Of a stretch of 36,327 bases of DNA, positions 18,429 to 28,737 are shown one piece after another; position 1 is the first letter of the stretch, and every line of letters starts with the position of its first letter. Source of the DNA: Campylobacteraceae bacterium (GTDB taxonomy: Bacteria > Campylobacterota > Campylobacteria > Campylobacterales > Sulfurovaceae); contig JALWVW010000352.1 in assembly GCA_027079365.1 (NCBI GenBank), forward strand, positions 1 to 36,327, given 5' to 3'. The notes below the pieces were generated by a model. That model did not search any database and had not been told where the DNA came from. It worked only from the letters and a program-made list of their open reading frames with translations. The translations under genes were made by a program, and so were the position numbers.

Positions 18429-19634
18429 ATGTTGATCGTGCAGAAGTACGGCGGTACCAGTGTTGGTGGTCTGGATCGTATAGAAAATGTTGCCAACAGA
18501 GTGGCAAAGGCAAAATTTAAAGGCAATGATGTCGTAGTGGTAGTCTCGGCTATGAGTGGCGAGACCAACAAGCTGATAGAGTATGCCCATCATTTTTCGA
18601 AAAACCCCTCCAAGAGAGAGATGGATATTCTGTTGAGTTCCGGTGAGCGTGTGACTGCTTCTTTGCTGGCAATTGCTTTGCAGGAGATGGGTATCGGTGC
18701 AGTAGCGATGACGGGCAGACAGGCGGGGATACAGACCAACAGTATCCATACCTATGCCAGGATAGAATCAATCAACACTGAGGCGATGAAGACAGAGATT
18801 TCCAAGGGAAATATCATTATCATTGCTGGATTTCAGGGGATCAACAAAGAAGGCAGCGTCACCACGCTTGGGCGCGGTGGAAGTGACCTGAGTGCGGTAG
18901 CGATCGCAGGGGCACTGGAAGCAGATGCCTGTGAGATCTATTCAGATGTGGATGGTGTCTATACGACAGACCCACGCATTGAGCCCAAGGCAAAAAAACT
19001 GGATTTTATTTCCTATGAGGAGATGCTGGAACTTTCCAGTCTTGGCGCCAAGGTACTACAGAGCAGATCTGTGGAGCTTGCCAAGAAAATGGGTGTCAAG
19101 ATCGTGGCAAAAAGCAGTTTTAATGACAACGAAGGTACAACGATAGCAGAGGAGAATGAGGTGATGGAAGAGGTATTGGTAAGTGGTATAGCACTGGATA
19201 AAAATCAGGCAAGGGTCTCTCTGCGGGAGGTCTCCGACAGGCCGGGTGTGGCAGCAGAGGTCTTTACAAAGCTTGCCGAAGCGCAGATCAATGTGGATAT
19301 GATCATCCAAAATGCCAGCACAGACGGTACGACAAATCTGGGCTTTACTGTGCCCCAGAGTGAGCTGGAAAGTGCCAGAGAGCTGATCTCTGCGTTTAGT
19401 CACGACATCGGTAGCGTGGATTTTGATGAAAATATCTGCAAAGTCTCTGTCGTAGGTGTGGGCATGCGGTCTCATTCGGGTATCGCATCTTCTGCGTTCT
19501 CTGCTATGGCGGAAGCAAGCATCAATATTGAGATGATCTCTACTTCAGAGATCAAAGTTTCCATGATCGTAGATGAGAAGTTTGGTGAGTTGGCAGTCCG
19601 GGTACTGCACGAAGCGTATCAGTTGGACAGATAA
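18429..19634 (+). CDS. lysC: Aspartate kinase
   Basis: VQKYGGTSVGGLDRI, TLGRGGSDLSAVAIAGALEADACEIYSDVDGVYTTDPR, two ACT domains. Confidence 0.97.
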   Translation: MLIVQKYGGTSVGGLDRIENVANRVAKAKFKGNDVVVVVSAMSGETNKLIEYAHHFSKNPSKREMDILLSSGERVTASLLAIALQEMGIGAVAMTGRQAGIQTNSIHTYARIESINTEAMKTEISKGNIIIIAGFQGINKEGSVTTLGRGGSDLSAVAIAGALEADACEIYSDVDGVYTTDPRIEPKAKKLDFISYEEMLELSSLGAKVLQSRSVELAKKMGVKIVAKSSFNDNEGTTIAEENEVMEEVLVSGIALDKNQARVSLREVSDRPGVAAEVFTKLAEAQINVDMIIQNASTDGTTNLGFTVPQSELESARELISAFSHDIGSVDFDENICKVSVVGVGMRSHSGIASSAFSAMAEASINIEMISTSEIKVSMIVDEKFGELAVRVLHEAYQLDR

Positions 19635-19636
19635 CG

Positions 19637-20185
19637 ATGCAGGCACTGCTGAACTGGACGCTTGAGGCGATTCGTGAAGAGGGATCTGACTTTTCATGGA
19701 TGGAGGAGCTAAGGTTTGACTGGACACCGCTGGTCAGAAGCGCGGTGACAAAGATCATCGAAGGGCAGACGCTACTGATCGTGACAGATGACAGACGGAA
19801 GTGGTTTTCTCAGTATATACGCAATGCGATCAATTGTCCGGAAAAGGGCAGACCATTTCTTCCTGTGTATGATATGCATGGTTGTTTTCCTAAACTACAT
19901 GTCATACAGGACACCCAGGAGATAGAGTTGGTTGAGGATATGCTGGATATCTCGTTCCCCAGGGGGTATTTTCTGTGGTATATCGGTGACAGTGCCTATA
20001 ATTATACGAAACTGGCATACCGGAGTGATGAGAATTTTCTCTGGGTGATGAATGACCAGGTACCCAACAGTTTTCCTCTGAGAGAGAGTGATCCCTCGTT
20101 GGATATCAAATTGATACAGCTTTATAAACTCTTCGATAAAACAATGGAAGCAGTACTCTATGGTGAGGTCGATACAGACGAATGA
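19637..20185 (+). CDS. hobA: HobA family DnaA-interacting replication regulator
   Basis: 182 aa; sequence consistent with HobA and located between lysC and holB-folP as in Helicobacter. Confidence 0.85.
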   Translation: MQALLNWTLEAIREEGSDFSWMEELRFDWTPLVRSAVTKIIEGQTLLIVTDDRRKWFSQYIRNAINCPEKGRPFLPVYDMHGCFPKLHVIQDTQEIELVEDMLDISFPRGYFLWYIGDSAYNYTKLAYRSDENFLWVMNDQVPNSFPLRESDPSLDIKLIQLYKLFDKTMEAVLYGEVDTDE

Positions 20186-20799
20186 GACTGCAGAGCCAAA
20201 TTATCATTACTGTCCACTTCGAAGAGACCATTGCCAAACTCCGCCAGCTTGCTCTGGAGGGTGAGCAATTTGTACCCATTGTCAGGGAGGGGAGTTTTTT
20301 GGTCGAGGATGTTAAGTCTGCCATTGAAAAAGCCTATCTCGCAAGCCAGGCGAAGACGATTATTATATTGGCTGCAGATCAGTTTAGCGAGGTGGTGCAG
20401 AACAGACTGCTCAAGGTCATAGAGGAGCCACCCCCCAACAAAGAATTTATCCTGCTCTTCCCCTCCAAAGCGATCATTCTACCTACGATTCGATCCCGTC
20501 TTCCGATTACTGTCATCAGTGAACTTTCTACTGGCTCAGCACTGAGCCTGGATATGCAGAGTTTGGATATTCGTGCAGTCTATGATTTTGTGCAGGAGCA
20601 CGCACGCATCAATGCCTCGGGAGCAAAGCATCTACTGGAGCAGATAGGAACAGCGGCTATAAGCAGTCAAAAATACCAGATGGACGAGAAGACACTGGAT
20701 ATGATGCGAGGTGCCTTCAGAGTATTGGATCGGGGCTCACCTCCGGCATTTGTGCTGACAGGAGTATTGCTGAAGCTTTTGGCGCGTAAAAAGCGATAA
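20182..20799 (+). CDS. holB: DNA polymerase III subunit delta'
   Basis: AADQFSEVVQNRLLKVIEEPPPNKEFILLFPSKAIILPTIRSRL; 4-nt overlap with hobA. Confidence 0.88.
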   Translation: MRLQSQIIITVHFEETIAKLRQLALEGEQFVPIVREGSFLVEDVKSAIEKAYLASQAKTIIILAADQFSEVVQNRLLKVIEEPPPNKEFILLFPSKAIILPTIRSRLPITVISELSTGSALSLDMQSLDIRAVYDFVQEHARINASGAKHLLEQIGTAAISSQKYQMDEKTLDMMRGAFRVLDRGSPPAFVLTGVLLKLLARKKR

Positions 20800-20820
20800 C
20801 TATACAGAGAAGGAGGAGAC

Positions 20821-21966
20821 ATGCAGCTTTACAGACTGGGTGAGATGACAGAGAAGAGAGTGGCGCTAAAGGCTCTTGGTGTGGAGCAAGGCGGTGTCTC
20901 TATCATCCATAAAAAGATGTCGCTCTACTACTTTATGATCAAGGATCTCCGTACGCCTGCTGCGAATATTCTCAAGCAGGATGCCCTGAGTATCGGGGCA
21001 GAGCTGGCAGTACCGAGTGGCGTGATCACCTGTGAAAAAGAGACATTTGACTGTCTGCTTATTGGCAACCAAAAGCAGATAGAGATACTCTCACGCAAGG
21101 AGCTCGCACAGCCCTTTGGCCTCAAGGCAGTGGCCGAAGCACTCTCTAGGCATCTCCAAGCCCCCCCTCCTGCATCAAACCCTCAAATCATGGGTGTAAT
21201 TAATGCCAATGATGACAGTTTTTATGCCGGAAGCAGGTTTGTTGCATCCGAAGCACTGGAGCGCATTGAGAGGATGATAGAGGAAGGGGCAGACATCATC
21301 GATATTGGTGCCGTCTCCTCCCGCCCTGGTGCCAGTACCGTATCAGAATCAGAGGAATTGGCACGGATCAGACCGATCTGTGATGCGATACGAGCAAACA
21401 GACTTTACGAGAAGGTACAGTTCTCCATAGACAGCTACGCACCCAGTGTGGTAGCACTGGCACTGGAGAGTGGGTTTGGCATAATCAATGATATCACCGG
21501 AGCCAGAGACCCGAAGATCATTGCGTTGGCATGTAAATATGATGTGAGGCTCTGTATCATGCATATGCAGGGAGAGCCTCAGACGATGCAGGAGCAGCCC
21601 TACTATGAGGATGTGATAGTGGAGGTGAGTCAGTTTTTTGCAGAGCGTATCGCTGAGTGTGAGGGGCAGGGGCTGATGAGAGAGAAGATCATTCTGGATG
21701 TAGGGATAGGGTTTGGCAAGCGTCTGGAAGACAATACCTCACTGCTGAAAAATCTTAGCCATTTTCGTCAATTTGGCTGTGAGCTTCTCGTGGGAGCCAG
21801 CAGGAAGTCGATGATAGACCATATCATACCAACACCTGTGGAGAAGCGGCTCCCAGGTACTCTGGCGATCCATCTCAAGGCGATAGAGCAGGGGGCAGAC
21901 ATGATCCGCTGCCATGATGTGGCAGCACACCGCCAGGCAATCGAAGTATCAAAACATATTAAGTAA
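20821..21966 (+). CDS. folP: Dihydropteroate synthase
   Basis: GVINANDDSFYAGSRF, GADIIDIGAVSSRPGAS, IINDITGARDPKI, LDVGIGFGKRLEDN, VGASRKSMI. Confidence 0.95.
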   Translation: MQLYRLGEMTEKRVALKALGVEQGGVSIIHKKMSLYYFMIKDLRTPAANILKQDALSIGAELAVPSGVITCEKETFDCLLIGNQKQIEILSRKELAQPFGLKAVAEALSRHLQAPPPASNPQIMGVINANDDSFYAGSRFVASEALERIERMIEEGADIIDIGAVSSRPGASTVSESEELARIRPICDAIRANRLYEKVQFSIDSYAPSVVALALESGFGIINDITGARDPKIIALACKYDVRLCIMHMQGEPQTMQEQPYYEDVIVEVSQFFAERIAECEGQGLMREKIILDVGIGFGKRLEDNTSLLKNLSHFRQFGCELLVGASRKSMIDHIIPTPVEKRLPGTLAIHLKAIEQGADMIRCHDVAAHRQAIEVSKHIK

Positions 21967-21989
21967 TATTAGTGTAATACTATTTTTGA

Positions 21990-21995
21990 TATAAT
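21990..21995 (+). promoter_or_regulatory. Putative -10 box TATAAT upstream of the SPOR-domain gene
   Basis: GATATAATC about 30 bp before the ATG at 22024. Confidence 0.5.
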
Positions 21996-22023
21996 CATTG
22001 GCAATGAATGAAGGAGTTATGCA

Positions 22024-22719
22024 ATGAATGACCATAATTTAGATGACTTGATCATCGGTGACCCCACGCCAACTGGAAAAAGATCGAAAAGCCTCCTCGC
22101 CATAATTGCACTGGCAGTCATCATATTGCTCGTAGGTATTTTGTTGTCTAAAATGATTCTTGGGACTTCCGAAGAGGAGATCATCATTGCAGACAAGAAT
22201 CAGACAGAGTTTGTAAGCCCCGAACTTATCCCCGTAGGCACCAAAGATCAAAAGAAAAATAGTGACCTGCAGCCTATCGCCACAGAGAAACTCCCCTCAC
22301 CAACCAAGCCTCAAAAGCACCCTGCTAAAAAACAAGAAAAAAAGAAAAAGATCATTAAGGTCACAAAGAAGAAAGAGACGATACAGAAAACAGAACCAAA
22401 AAATACAGTACTTAAGAAAACGACACAAAAAAGGGAAGCTGCCAATAAGGAACTGAAGAAAACAAAGTCTAAGCCAAGCGCACTGTTTGCTGAAGGGAAG
22501 CCAGTGTATTATATTCAGATCGGTGCCTTCAATAGAGAGCCAAATGCAAAATTTTTAAAAAAGATAGAGGGTGCAGGATTGCATTATGTGATCAACAAGA
22601 ATGAAAAAACAAGGCGTGTCAGAGTCGGTCCCTATGGCTCCTATGCCGAAGCCAAAGCAGCGCTGTCAGATGTCAATAGCTCCATGGGCATCATGGGCTT
22701 TGTGGTAAAACAGAAATAA
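22024..22719 (+). CDS. Single-pass membrane protein with Lys-rich linker and C-terminal SPOR domain
   Basis: TM near LLAIIALAVIILLVGILLS; Lys/Thr-rich linker; VYYIQIGAFNREPNAKFLKKI...RRVRVGPYGSYAEAKAAL SPOR pattern. Confidence 0.9.
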   Translation: MNDHNLDDLIIGDPTPTGKRSKSLLAIIALAVIILLVGILLSKMILGTSEEEIIIADKNQTEFVSPELIPVGTKDQKKNSDLQPIATEKLPSPTKPQKHPAKKQEKKKKIIKVTKKKETIQKTEPKNTVLKKTTQKREAANKELKKTKSKPSALFAEGKPVYYIQIGAFNREPNAKFLKKIEGAGLHYVINKNEKTRRVRVGPYGSYAEAKAALSDVNSSMGIMGFVVKQK

Positions 22720-24125
22720 TGATACAGACGATACTTTTTGATCAGCTGACGCCTGTAGCACTTTACGGAGAGCTCAAGAAGATATTTCCAGGTGAGATCA
22801 CAATGCTCTTTGAGAGTGTGGTCAATACCAGCGATGGCAACTTTAGTTTCATTGCTATCGGTGCCAGAGAGCAGATCAAGTACCAGGAGGGCCAAACCAC
22901 CTATACGGATGCTGAGGGCAGGATGCAGTTGCTTGAGGAAGACCCTTTTACCTTTATGCAGTCTTACTATCAAGAGTTGGACAAAGCACGCTACAAAAAG
23001 ATGGCGGAAGAGGCAGGGTTCGGCTATGTGGATGGCTTTATCGGATTTATAGCCTATGATATGGTCAAGGTCTTCGAGCCGACCCTGTGTGCCTCTATGG
23101 ATGGGCTTGAGGATACGTTGAAAACCCCTGATCTGGATATGATCCGTCCCAAACTTCTGATTGGCTTTTCACACAAGAGTGCCACACTTACCATTATTGA
23201 TCCGGATGATAAGTATGGAGAGATGGTGGCAGCGGTGGCTGCACTCTTGGAAAAGACTCATCTCCCTCTTGCTATTGAGCCAGTAATACTGGAGGGCAAG
23301 GGAGAGTTCGCACTTTCACAAGAGCGATTTGAGCAGATCGTACTGGAGGCGAAGGAGCATATCCGTGCAGGTGATGTGTTTCAGATGCTACCCTCCAACC
23401 GCTATACACAGAGAGGTAAGATTGATCCTCTGAGCTTCTACCGTGTACTTCGCTCCAAAAACCCCTCCCCTTATCTCTTCCTGCTGGAATTTGATGATTT
23501 TGCTATCTGTGGCTCCAGTCCCGAAGTGATGGTGCGCCTCACAGATGGGGAGATATTGCTTCGCCCCATCGCTGGTACCAGGAAGAGGGGCAGAACCAAG
23601 CAGCGCGACCATGAGCTAGAGCTGGAGATGCTCAATGATCCCAAGGAGTGTGCTGAGCATTTGATGCTGATCGACCTAGGACGTAATGATGTAGGAAGGG
23701 TAGCCAAGACTGGTACGGTGAGCGTACCGGAGATTATGCGGGTAGAGAAGTACTCTCATGTTATGCATATGGTTTCGGATGTAGTTGCTCAGATTGATGA
23801 GGACAAAGATATGTTTGATCTCTTCCGTGCGACCTTTACCGCAGGGACTATGACCGGTGCTCCCAAGATCAAAGCGATGGAGCTGATTGCCAAATTTGAA
23901 GGGCTCAAACGAGGCTTTTACTCCGGATCTGTGGGGTACTTCTCCTTTACGGGCGATATGGATTCGGCCATCGCTATTCGCACTTCTCTGATACAGCCGA
24001 ACCGTATTATTTTGCAGGCAGGTGCCGGGATCGTAGCAGACTCTGTACCGGAGCTGGAATATATGGAAGTGCAAAACAAGCTCAATGCTCTGCTCTCCAC
24101 ACTCAGAGAGATGGAGAAGCGCTAG
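22719..24125 (+). CDS. trpE: Anthranilate synthase component I
   Basis: PIAGTRKRGRTKQRDHELELEMLNDPKECAEHLMLIDLGRNDVGRVA, GTMTGAPKIKAMELI, GSVGYFSFTGDMDSAIAIRT. Confidence 0.92.
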   Translation: MIQTILFDQLTPVALYGELKKIFPGEITMLFESVVNTSDGNFSFIAIGAREQIKYQEGQTTYTDAEGRMQLLEEDPFTFMQSYYQELDKARYKKMAEEAGFGYVDGFIGFIAYDMVKVFEPTLCASMDGLEDTLKTPDLDMIRPKLLIGFSHKSATLTIIDPDDKYGEMVAAVAALLEKTHLPLAIEPVILEGKGEFALSQERFEQIVLEAKEHIRAGDVFQMLPSNRYTQRGKIDPLSFYRVLRSKNPSPYLFLLEFDDFAICGSSPEVMVRLTDGEILLRPIAGTRKRGRTKQRDHELELEMLNDPKECAEHLMLIDLGRNDVGRVAKTGTVSVPEIMRVEKYSHVMHMVSDVVAQIDEDKDMFDLFRATFTAGTMTGAPKIKAMELIAKFEGLKRGFYSGSVGYFSFTGDMDSAIAIRTSLIQPNRIILQAGAGIVADSVPELEYMEVQNKLNALLSTLREMEKR

Positions 24126-24128
24126 CCC

Positions 24129-24926
24129 ATGCTCAAGCAGCACTTTGCCCTCTTTGGGAATCCCGTATCCCATTCCAAATCTCCACTGATGCACAACCTT
24201 GCCTTTAGAGCTCTGGATTTAGATGCCTGCTACGGACGGTATCTTTTGGAAGATGGCACACAGCTCAGAGAGAAGTTTCTCGTTCTAGGACTCAAAGGTG
24301 CCAACGTCACCGTACCACACAAAGAGTATGCCTACCGTGCCTGTGATCATCTCGATCCCTTTGCCCAAAAGGTAGGTGCGGTCAATACAATTGTCAAGCG
24401 TGAGGGAGAGCTCTACGGCTACAACACAGATGCACCGGGTTTCCTCCGCGCTATCAGCGAGTTTAAGAGCCGTAAAGTGCTGTTTCTGGGAGCTGGCGGC
24501 ACGGCACAGGCGACAGCAGCTATTCTAGCAGAAGAGGGCTACGAGGTGACAATTCTCAATCGCAGTGCTGGCAGACTGGAGAAGTTCCGAGAGCAGGGCT
24601 TTACCTGCTACACATTTGAGACCTTCAAGACAGAAGTGTTTGGGCTGATCATCAATATGACCTCTGCCGGGCTCAAAGACGAGATGTTACCTGCCCCAGC
24701 AGAGATACTGGAAGCTGTCATACCACAGGCAAAAGCCTGTATCGATGTGATCTACGGCAAAAAAACCCCCTTCTTGAGGCTAGCTAAAAAGTACAATAAG
24801 CCAACAAAAGACGGTACAGATATGCTGTTGTATCAGGGGGCTATTGCCTTCGAGCATTTTACAGACGGCGAGTACTGTTTTGATGAGGTGTTGCCGGCCA
24901 TGCAGAGAGCATTTGACTTCAATTAA
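24129..24926 (+). CDS. aroE: Shikimate dehydrogenase
   Basis: FALFGNPVSHSKSPLMHN, GANVTVPHKE, GAVNTI, LGAGGTAQATAAIL, DGTDMLLYQGAIAFEHF. Confidence 0.96.
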   Translation: MLKQHFALFGNPVSHSKSPLMHNLAFRALDLDACYGRYLLEDGTQLREKFLVLGLKGANVTVPHKEYAYRACDHLDPFAQKVGAVNTIVKREGELYGYNTDAPGFLRAISEFKSRKVLFLGAGGTAQATAAILAEEGYEVTILNRSAGRLEKFREQGFTCYTFETFKTEVFGLIINMTSAGLKDEMLPAPAEILEAVIPQAKACIDVIYGKKTPFLRLAKKYNKPTKDGTDMLLYQGAIAFEHFTDGEYCFDEVLPAMQRAFDFN

Positions 24927-24937
24927 CCTATTCTGTT

Positions 24938-24943
24938 TATAAT
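24938..24943 (+). promoter_or_regulatory. Putative -10 box TATAAT for the two-component pair
   Basis: TTTATAATGG 28 bp upstream of the ATG at 24971. Confidence 0.5.
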
Positions 24944-24970
24944 GGTATCATATTGGTGTAAGGGAGTGGC

Positions 24971-25615
24971 ATGATAAAGATTTTGATGATAGAGGATGAT
25001 CCGGAGTTTGCAGAGATCCTCAGTGAGTATCTGGCACAGTTTGATATGGATGTGACCAATTACGAAGACCCCTTTTTGGGACTCAGTGCCGGGGTGGAGA
25101 AGTATGATCTGATCATACTGGATCTAACACTGCCGGGAATGGATGGACTGGAAGCCTGCGAAGAGTTGGGGCGTAAATACAATATCCCTATCATCATCTC
25201 CTCGGCCAGATCAGATATCAGCGACAAGGTAGAGAGCCTGAGGCTAGGAGCAGATGACTATCTGCCAAAGCCCTATGACCCCAAAGAGCTGCATGCTCGT
25301 ATCCTCTCTCTGCTACGCCGCTATAGCAAGGATAGCAAAAACAGTGAACCTCAAAGCGATTTTGTGACAAAGGGGGATACGATTTACTACAAGGGCAATG
25401 CCCTTCAACTGACGCCTGCTGAGTTTGAGATACTGACACAGCTGGTAGCCAAGCAGGGGATTGCACTTTCCAGAGAGCAGCTGATTAATGCCTCGACGAC
25501 GATGAGCGACAGCGCCCAGAAAAGCCTGGATGTCATTATCTCCAAGATCAGAGCCAAACTGGGAAATCCAAAGATGATCCAGGCAGTCAGAGGAGTAGGG
25601 TACAAGCTGATATGA
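24971..25615 (+). CDS. OmpR-family response regulator
   Basis: MIEDDPEFAEIL, LIILDLTLPGMDGLEAC, YLPKPYDPKEL; winged-helix C-terminus LTPAEFEIL...RAKLGNPKMIQAVRGVGYKLI. Confidence 0.95.
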   Translation: MIKILMIEDDPEFAEILSEYLAQFDMDVTNYEDPFLGLSAGVEKYDLIILDLTLPGMDGLEACEELGRKYNIPIIISSARSDISDKVESLRLGADDYLPKPYDPKELHARILSLLRRYSKDSKNSEPQSDFVTKGDTIYYKGNALQLTPAEFEILTQLVAKQGIALSREQLINASTTMSDSAQKSLDVIISKIRAKLGNPKMIQAVRGVGYKLI

Positions 25616-26841
25616 TTCGTTTCAACTCACTTCGCACCAAGATCAACCTGATATTTTTTATTGCCTATATTTTTCTGATTCTTATTTTTGGATTTCTCTA
25701 CAAGGGCAATGCCGAACGCTCATTAGAGGCGATTAAGATGCAGGAGCGTGCCAATATGCACTATCTCTATCTCTATTTTCTCAAATATGGCGATATCGAC
25801 AAAGAGTATCTCAAATCTCAAAATATCTGTGTGGCCGATGAAAAGGTTGACCGTTTCAAGTTTGCCAAAGTACTGGATATGAATGGTACAAAAAAGCGCT
25901 TCCAGGTAGTCAATGTAGATCTCAAACGCTATATTCTAATCAACAACGATCGCTTTAATATCATTTTGGAGAATCGTAACAGACCCAAAGTGCCCTATGA
26001 GTTGTTGGTGGCATTTGTGGCTGCTACGCTCTTGATGTTTATACTCTATCTCTGGATGATCCGTTCTATTAAGCCACTCTCTGTGCTCAAAAATCAGATC
26101 ATCAGGTTCTCAGATGGAAAACTGGACATCTCTTGCAAAAGTGACCAGAATGATGAGATTGCAGAGGTGGCCAATGCCTTTGACCATGCTGCGCAGAAGA
26201 TCAGAGAGCTGCTGCATTCACGGCAGCTCCTATTGCGTGCGATCATGCATGAGCTCAAGACCCCGATAGCCAAGGGAAGGCTGGTTTCCGAAATGATAGC
26301 AGACAAAAAACAGCAACGACGGTTTCATACGATCTTTGAACGACTCAATCTGCTGATTGATGAGTTTGCCAAGGTGGAACAGATCGCCTCCAAGAATTTT
26401 GATGTGGTACTCAAGCCCTATAAGGTCAGCGATATACTGGATGCGAGTATCGATATGCTGATGCTGGAAGAGCCTGAGAAATATGTAAATCGGGTAGTCT
26501 CCAGAGACTATCTCGTAAAGGCAGACTTCGAGCTGCTGAGTCTGGCGATCAAAAATTTGCTGGACAATGGCATCAAGTATAGCAGCGACAAGAAGGTGCA
26601 GGTGGTGGTAAAAGATGAGAAGATGCGTATCACCAGCTATGGCAAGCCACTCAAAGAGTCGATGGAGGAGTACTATAAGCCATTCCATACTTCAAGTGGT
26701 GGCCTGGGTCTGGGACTCTATATCGTCAAGAGTATTCTTGATATCCATAAGCTCAAGCTTCAGTACCACTATGAAGAGGGTAGAAATGTCTTTACAATCT
26801 ATCAGTCTATTGTAGTAAAATCGATGATCTCTACGGCCTGA
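25612..26841 (+). CDS. ArsS-family sensor histidine kinase
   Basis: Two TM segments, HAMP, H-box IMHELKTPIAKGRLVSEMI, LAIKNLLDNGIKYSS, GGLGLGLYIVKSI; 4-nt overlap with the regulator gene. Confidence 0.93.
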   Translation: MIRFNSLRTKINLIFFIAYIFLILIFGFLYKGNAERSLEAIKMQERANMHYLYLYFLKYGDIDKEYLKSQNICVADEKVDRFKFAKVLDMNGTKKRFQVVNVDLKRYILINNDRFNIILENRNRPKVPYELLVAFVAATLLMFILYLWMIRSIKPLSVLKNQIIRFSDGKLDISCKSDQNDEIAEVANAFDHAAQKIRELLHSRQLLLRAIMHELKTPIAKGRLVSEMIADKKQQRRFHTIFERLNLLIDEFAKVEQIASKNFDVVLKPYKVSDILDASIDMLMLEEPEKYVNRVVSRDYLVKADFELLSLAIKNLLDNGIKYSSDKKVQVVVKDEKMRITSYGKPLKESMEEYYKPFHTSSGGLGLGLYIVKSILDIHKLKLQYHYEEGRNVFTIYQSIVVKSMISTA

Positions 26842-27128
26842 CAGCCCTTTTTGAGGTGTTTGTTGAGGCGGGCATCCTCTTCTGCCAGCTCTACCAGATC
26901 GGCAAAATCCTGCTTCTCTACGACAAAAGTATGAAGTGCTTTTTCTGTCTGAAGTATGATCTTCCCCTCTCCGTTATCTGAGGTCTCTAGGTTTCGGAGC
27001 CCTCTGGCAAATTCACTTTTAAGCAGCTTGACGATCTTTTCATTGGAGACCAGTTCCTTTATGGTGATCTCTTTGTAGGTGTCTTTGTCACAGATTACTG
27101 TGTAAGTGACCTCTATCTTTCCCTGCAT
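26802..27128 (-). CDS. Conserved-looking hypothetical protein (108 aa)
   Basis: Balanced soluble composition, GGAGAGTGGA-type RBS context before the ATG at 27128; convergent 40-bp overlap with the kinase gene. Confidence 0.65.
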   Translation of the reverse strand: MQGKIEVTYTVICDKDTYKEITIKELVSNEKIVKLLKSEFARGLRNLETSDNGEGKIILQTEKALHTFVVEKQDFADLVELAEEDARLNKHLKKGCQAVEIIDFTTID

Positions 27129-27224
27129 TCCACTCTCCTGTGCTGACTTGGTTTATATATTGATTGCAGTGATTATATCATATTCTATTGAAAACGGATT
27201 TTGAATTTTGAAGGAAGAGTGCAA

Positions 27225-27266
27225 AACCAACATTGGATAGGATAGACATCAAATCCAGTGTTGGTT
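27225..27266 (-). terminator. Probable intrinsic terminator of the DAHP synthase gene
   Basis: 14-bp inverted repeat AACCAACATTGGAT / ATCCAGTGTTGGTT (13 pairs plus one G-U possible), just beyond the minus-strand stop at 27281, followed on the minus strand by GGTTTTGC. Confidence 0.6.
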
Positions 27267-27280
27267 GCCTATGGCAGGGC

Positions 27281-28609
27281 TTATGAGCTAAGCATAAAAG
27301 CAAGCTCAAGTGCTTGATTAGCATTGAGTCTTGGGTCACACTGGGTATGATATTTGTCTCCCAGTGTATCTGCAGTAATGGGACTGGAAGCACTGCCGGT
27401 ACATTCTGTGACATTATCACCAGTCATCTCTAGATGAATACCAGCCGCGATCGTACCTTCTGCTTCATGAATATCCATGAACTGCTTGACTTCAGAGAGA
27501 ATATTGTCAAAATCTCTGGTCTTGAATCCTGTACTACTCTTCTCGACATTGCCATGCATCGGATCAATCGTCCAGACGACATGTTTTCCTGCATCTTTGA
27601 CGGCTCTGAGCAGTGGCGGATAGAGGTTGCTGATATTATTGGCGCCCATTCTGACGATGAGGTTGAGTCTTCCCTCTTCATTCTCAGGATTGAGTGCTTC
27701 GATTAGGTTGATCAGTTCATTTGGCTGCATACTGGGGCCTACTTTGCAACCGATAGGATTTTTGATCCCACGGAAATATTCGATGTGTGCACCGGTAAGC
27801 TCTCTGGTTCTGTCTCCAATCCAGAGCATATGTGCAGAGCAGTTGTACCACTCTTCCGTGATACTGTCAGTGCGGGTCAGCGCCTCTTCGTAGTTGAGCA
27901 GTAGAGCTTCGTGGGAAGTATATACTGTAGTCTGTCTCAGTTGTAGGGTATTGTTGCTGGTGATGCCTGCTGCACCGAGGAAAGTCATGGCTTTGTCGAT
28001 CTGACAGCTAAGTGTCTCGTACTTTTTCCCCAGTGGGTGGTCTTTGATGAAATCAAGATTCCATCGGTGCACTTCATTGAGGTCAGCCAGTCCGCCACGG
28101 GAAAAGGCACGAAGAAGGTTCATGGTCGCTGCGGATTGGTTGTAGGCTTTGAGCATCCGTTTGGGATCTGGTATGCGAGCTGTTTCGTCAAAAGCGATAC
28201 CATTGATAATATCACCACGGTAACTGGGAAGCTTGATACCATCCAGTTCTTCAAAATCAGAAGATCTTGGTTTGGCAAACTGCCCGGCTACTCTGCCTAT
28301 CTTGACTACTGGCTTGCCGCTGGAGTATGTCATGACGACAGACATCTGGAGTAGTAGCTTAAAGAGGTTTTTGATCGTATCGGCATTGAAGGCAGAAAAA
28401 GACTCTGCACAATCCCCTCCTTGGATGATAAATGCCTCTCCTCGGCCTGCTTGTGCCAACTGCTCTTTCAGGTCGCGGGCCTCTCCGGCGAAGATAAGAG
28501 GAGGATAGCTGCTCAGCTCCTCTTCCACTGCTTTGAGTGTCTCCTGATCCTGGTAAGTAGGTTGCTGTTTGATTGGAAAATTTCTCCAACTATTTGGACT
28601 CCAGCTCAT
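27281..28609 (-). CDS. Class II 3-deoxy-D-arabino-heptulosonate-7-phosphate (DAHP) synthase
   Basis: [80 protein letters not shown]. Confidence 0.97.
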   Translation of the reverse strand: MSWSPNSWRNFPIKQQPTYQDQETLKAVEEELSSYPPLIFAGEARDLKEQLAQAGRGEAFIIQGGDCAESFSAFNADTIKNLFKLLLQMSVVMTYSSGKPVVKIGRVAGQFAKPRSSDFEELDGIKLPSYRGDIINGIAFDETARIPDPKRMLKAYNQSAATMNLLRAFSRGGLADLNEVHRWNLDFIKDHPLGKKYETLSCQIDKAMTFLGAAGITSNNTLQLRQTTVYTSHEALLLNYEEALTRTDSITEEWYNCSAHMLWIGDRTRELTGAHIEYFRGIKNPIGCKVGPSMQPNELINLIEALNPENEEGRLNLIVRMGANNISNLYPPLLRAVKDAGKHVVWTIDPMHGNVEKSSTGFKTRDFDNILSEVKQFMDIHEAEGTIAAGIHLEMTGDNVTECTGSASSPITADTLGDKYHTQCDPRLNANQALELAFMLSS

Positions 28610-28638
28610 CGTATAACTCCCTATGTATAAAGTGTGTG

Positions 28639-28644
28639 ATTATA
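28639..28644 (-). promoter_or_regulatory. Putative -10 box TATAAT (minus strand) for DAHP synthase
   Basis: AAGCTATAATC on the minus strand, about 30 bp before the ATG at 28609. Confidence 0.5.
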
Positions 28645-28703
28645 GCTTAAAAAGAATGAAATTAGTATAATGCCAAATTTGGAAGAAATTTAATTGACTT
28701 TTA

Positions 28704-28737
28704 AGTTATTCACAATGTGAAAAGGGTGTGAATAACT
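28704..28737. repeat. Perfect 11-bp inverted repeat containing two facing TTATTCACA (DnaA-box-like) sites
   Basis: AGTTATTCACA (28704-28714), 12-nt spacer, TGTGAATAACT (28727-28737). Confidence 0.85.

Noticed and set aside
18207-18749. 180-aa minus-strand ORF across rppH and lysC
   Set aside because: Spans the junction of two conserved plus-strand genes; composition looks like an antisense shadow.
20182-20799. Short holB (205 aa) considered as a truncated gene
   Set aside because: Short delta' subunits appear normal in Campylobacterota and the gene fits neatly between hobA and folP with intact start and stop.
23676-24194. 172-aa minus-strand ORF opposite trpE/aroE
   Set aside because: Antisense shadow; no motif and covers two conserved plus-strand genes.
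27178-27420. 80-aa minus-strand ORF at the 3' end of DAHP synthase
   Set aside because: Runs through the probable terminator hairpin and is an alternative frame of the DAHP synthase tail.
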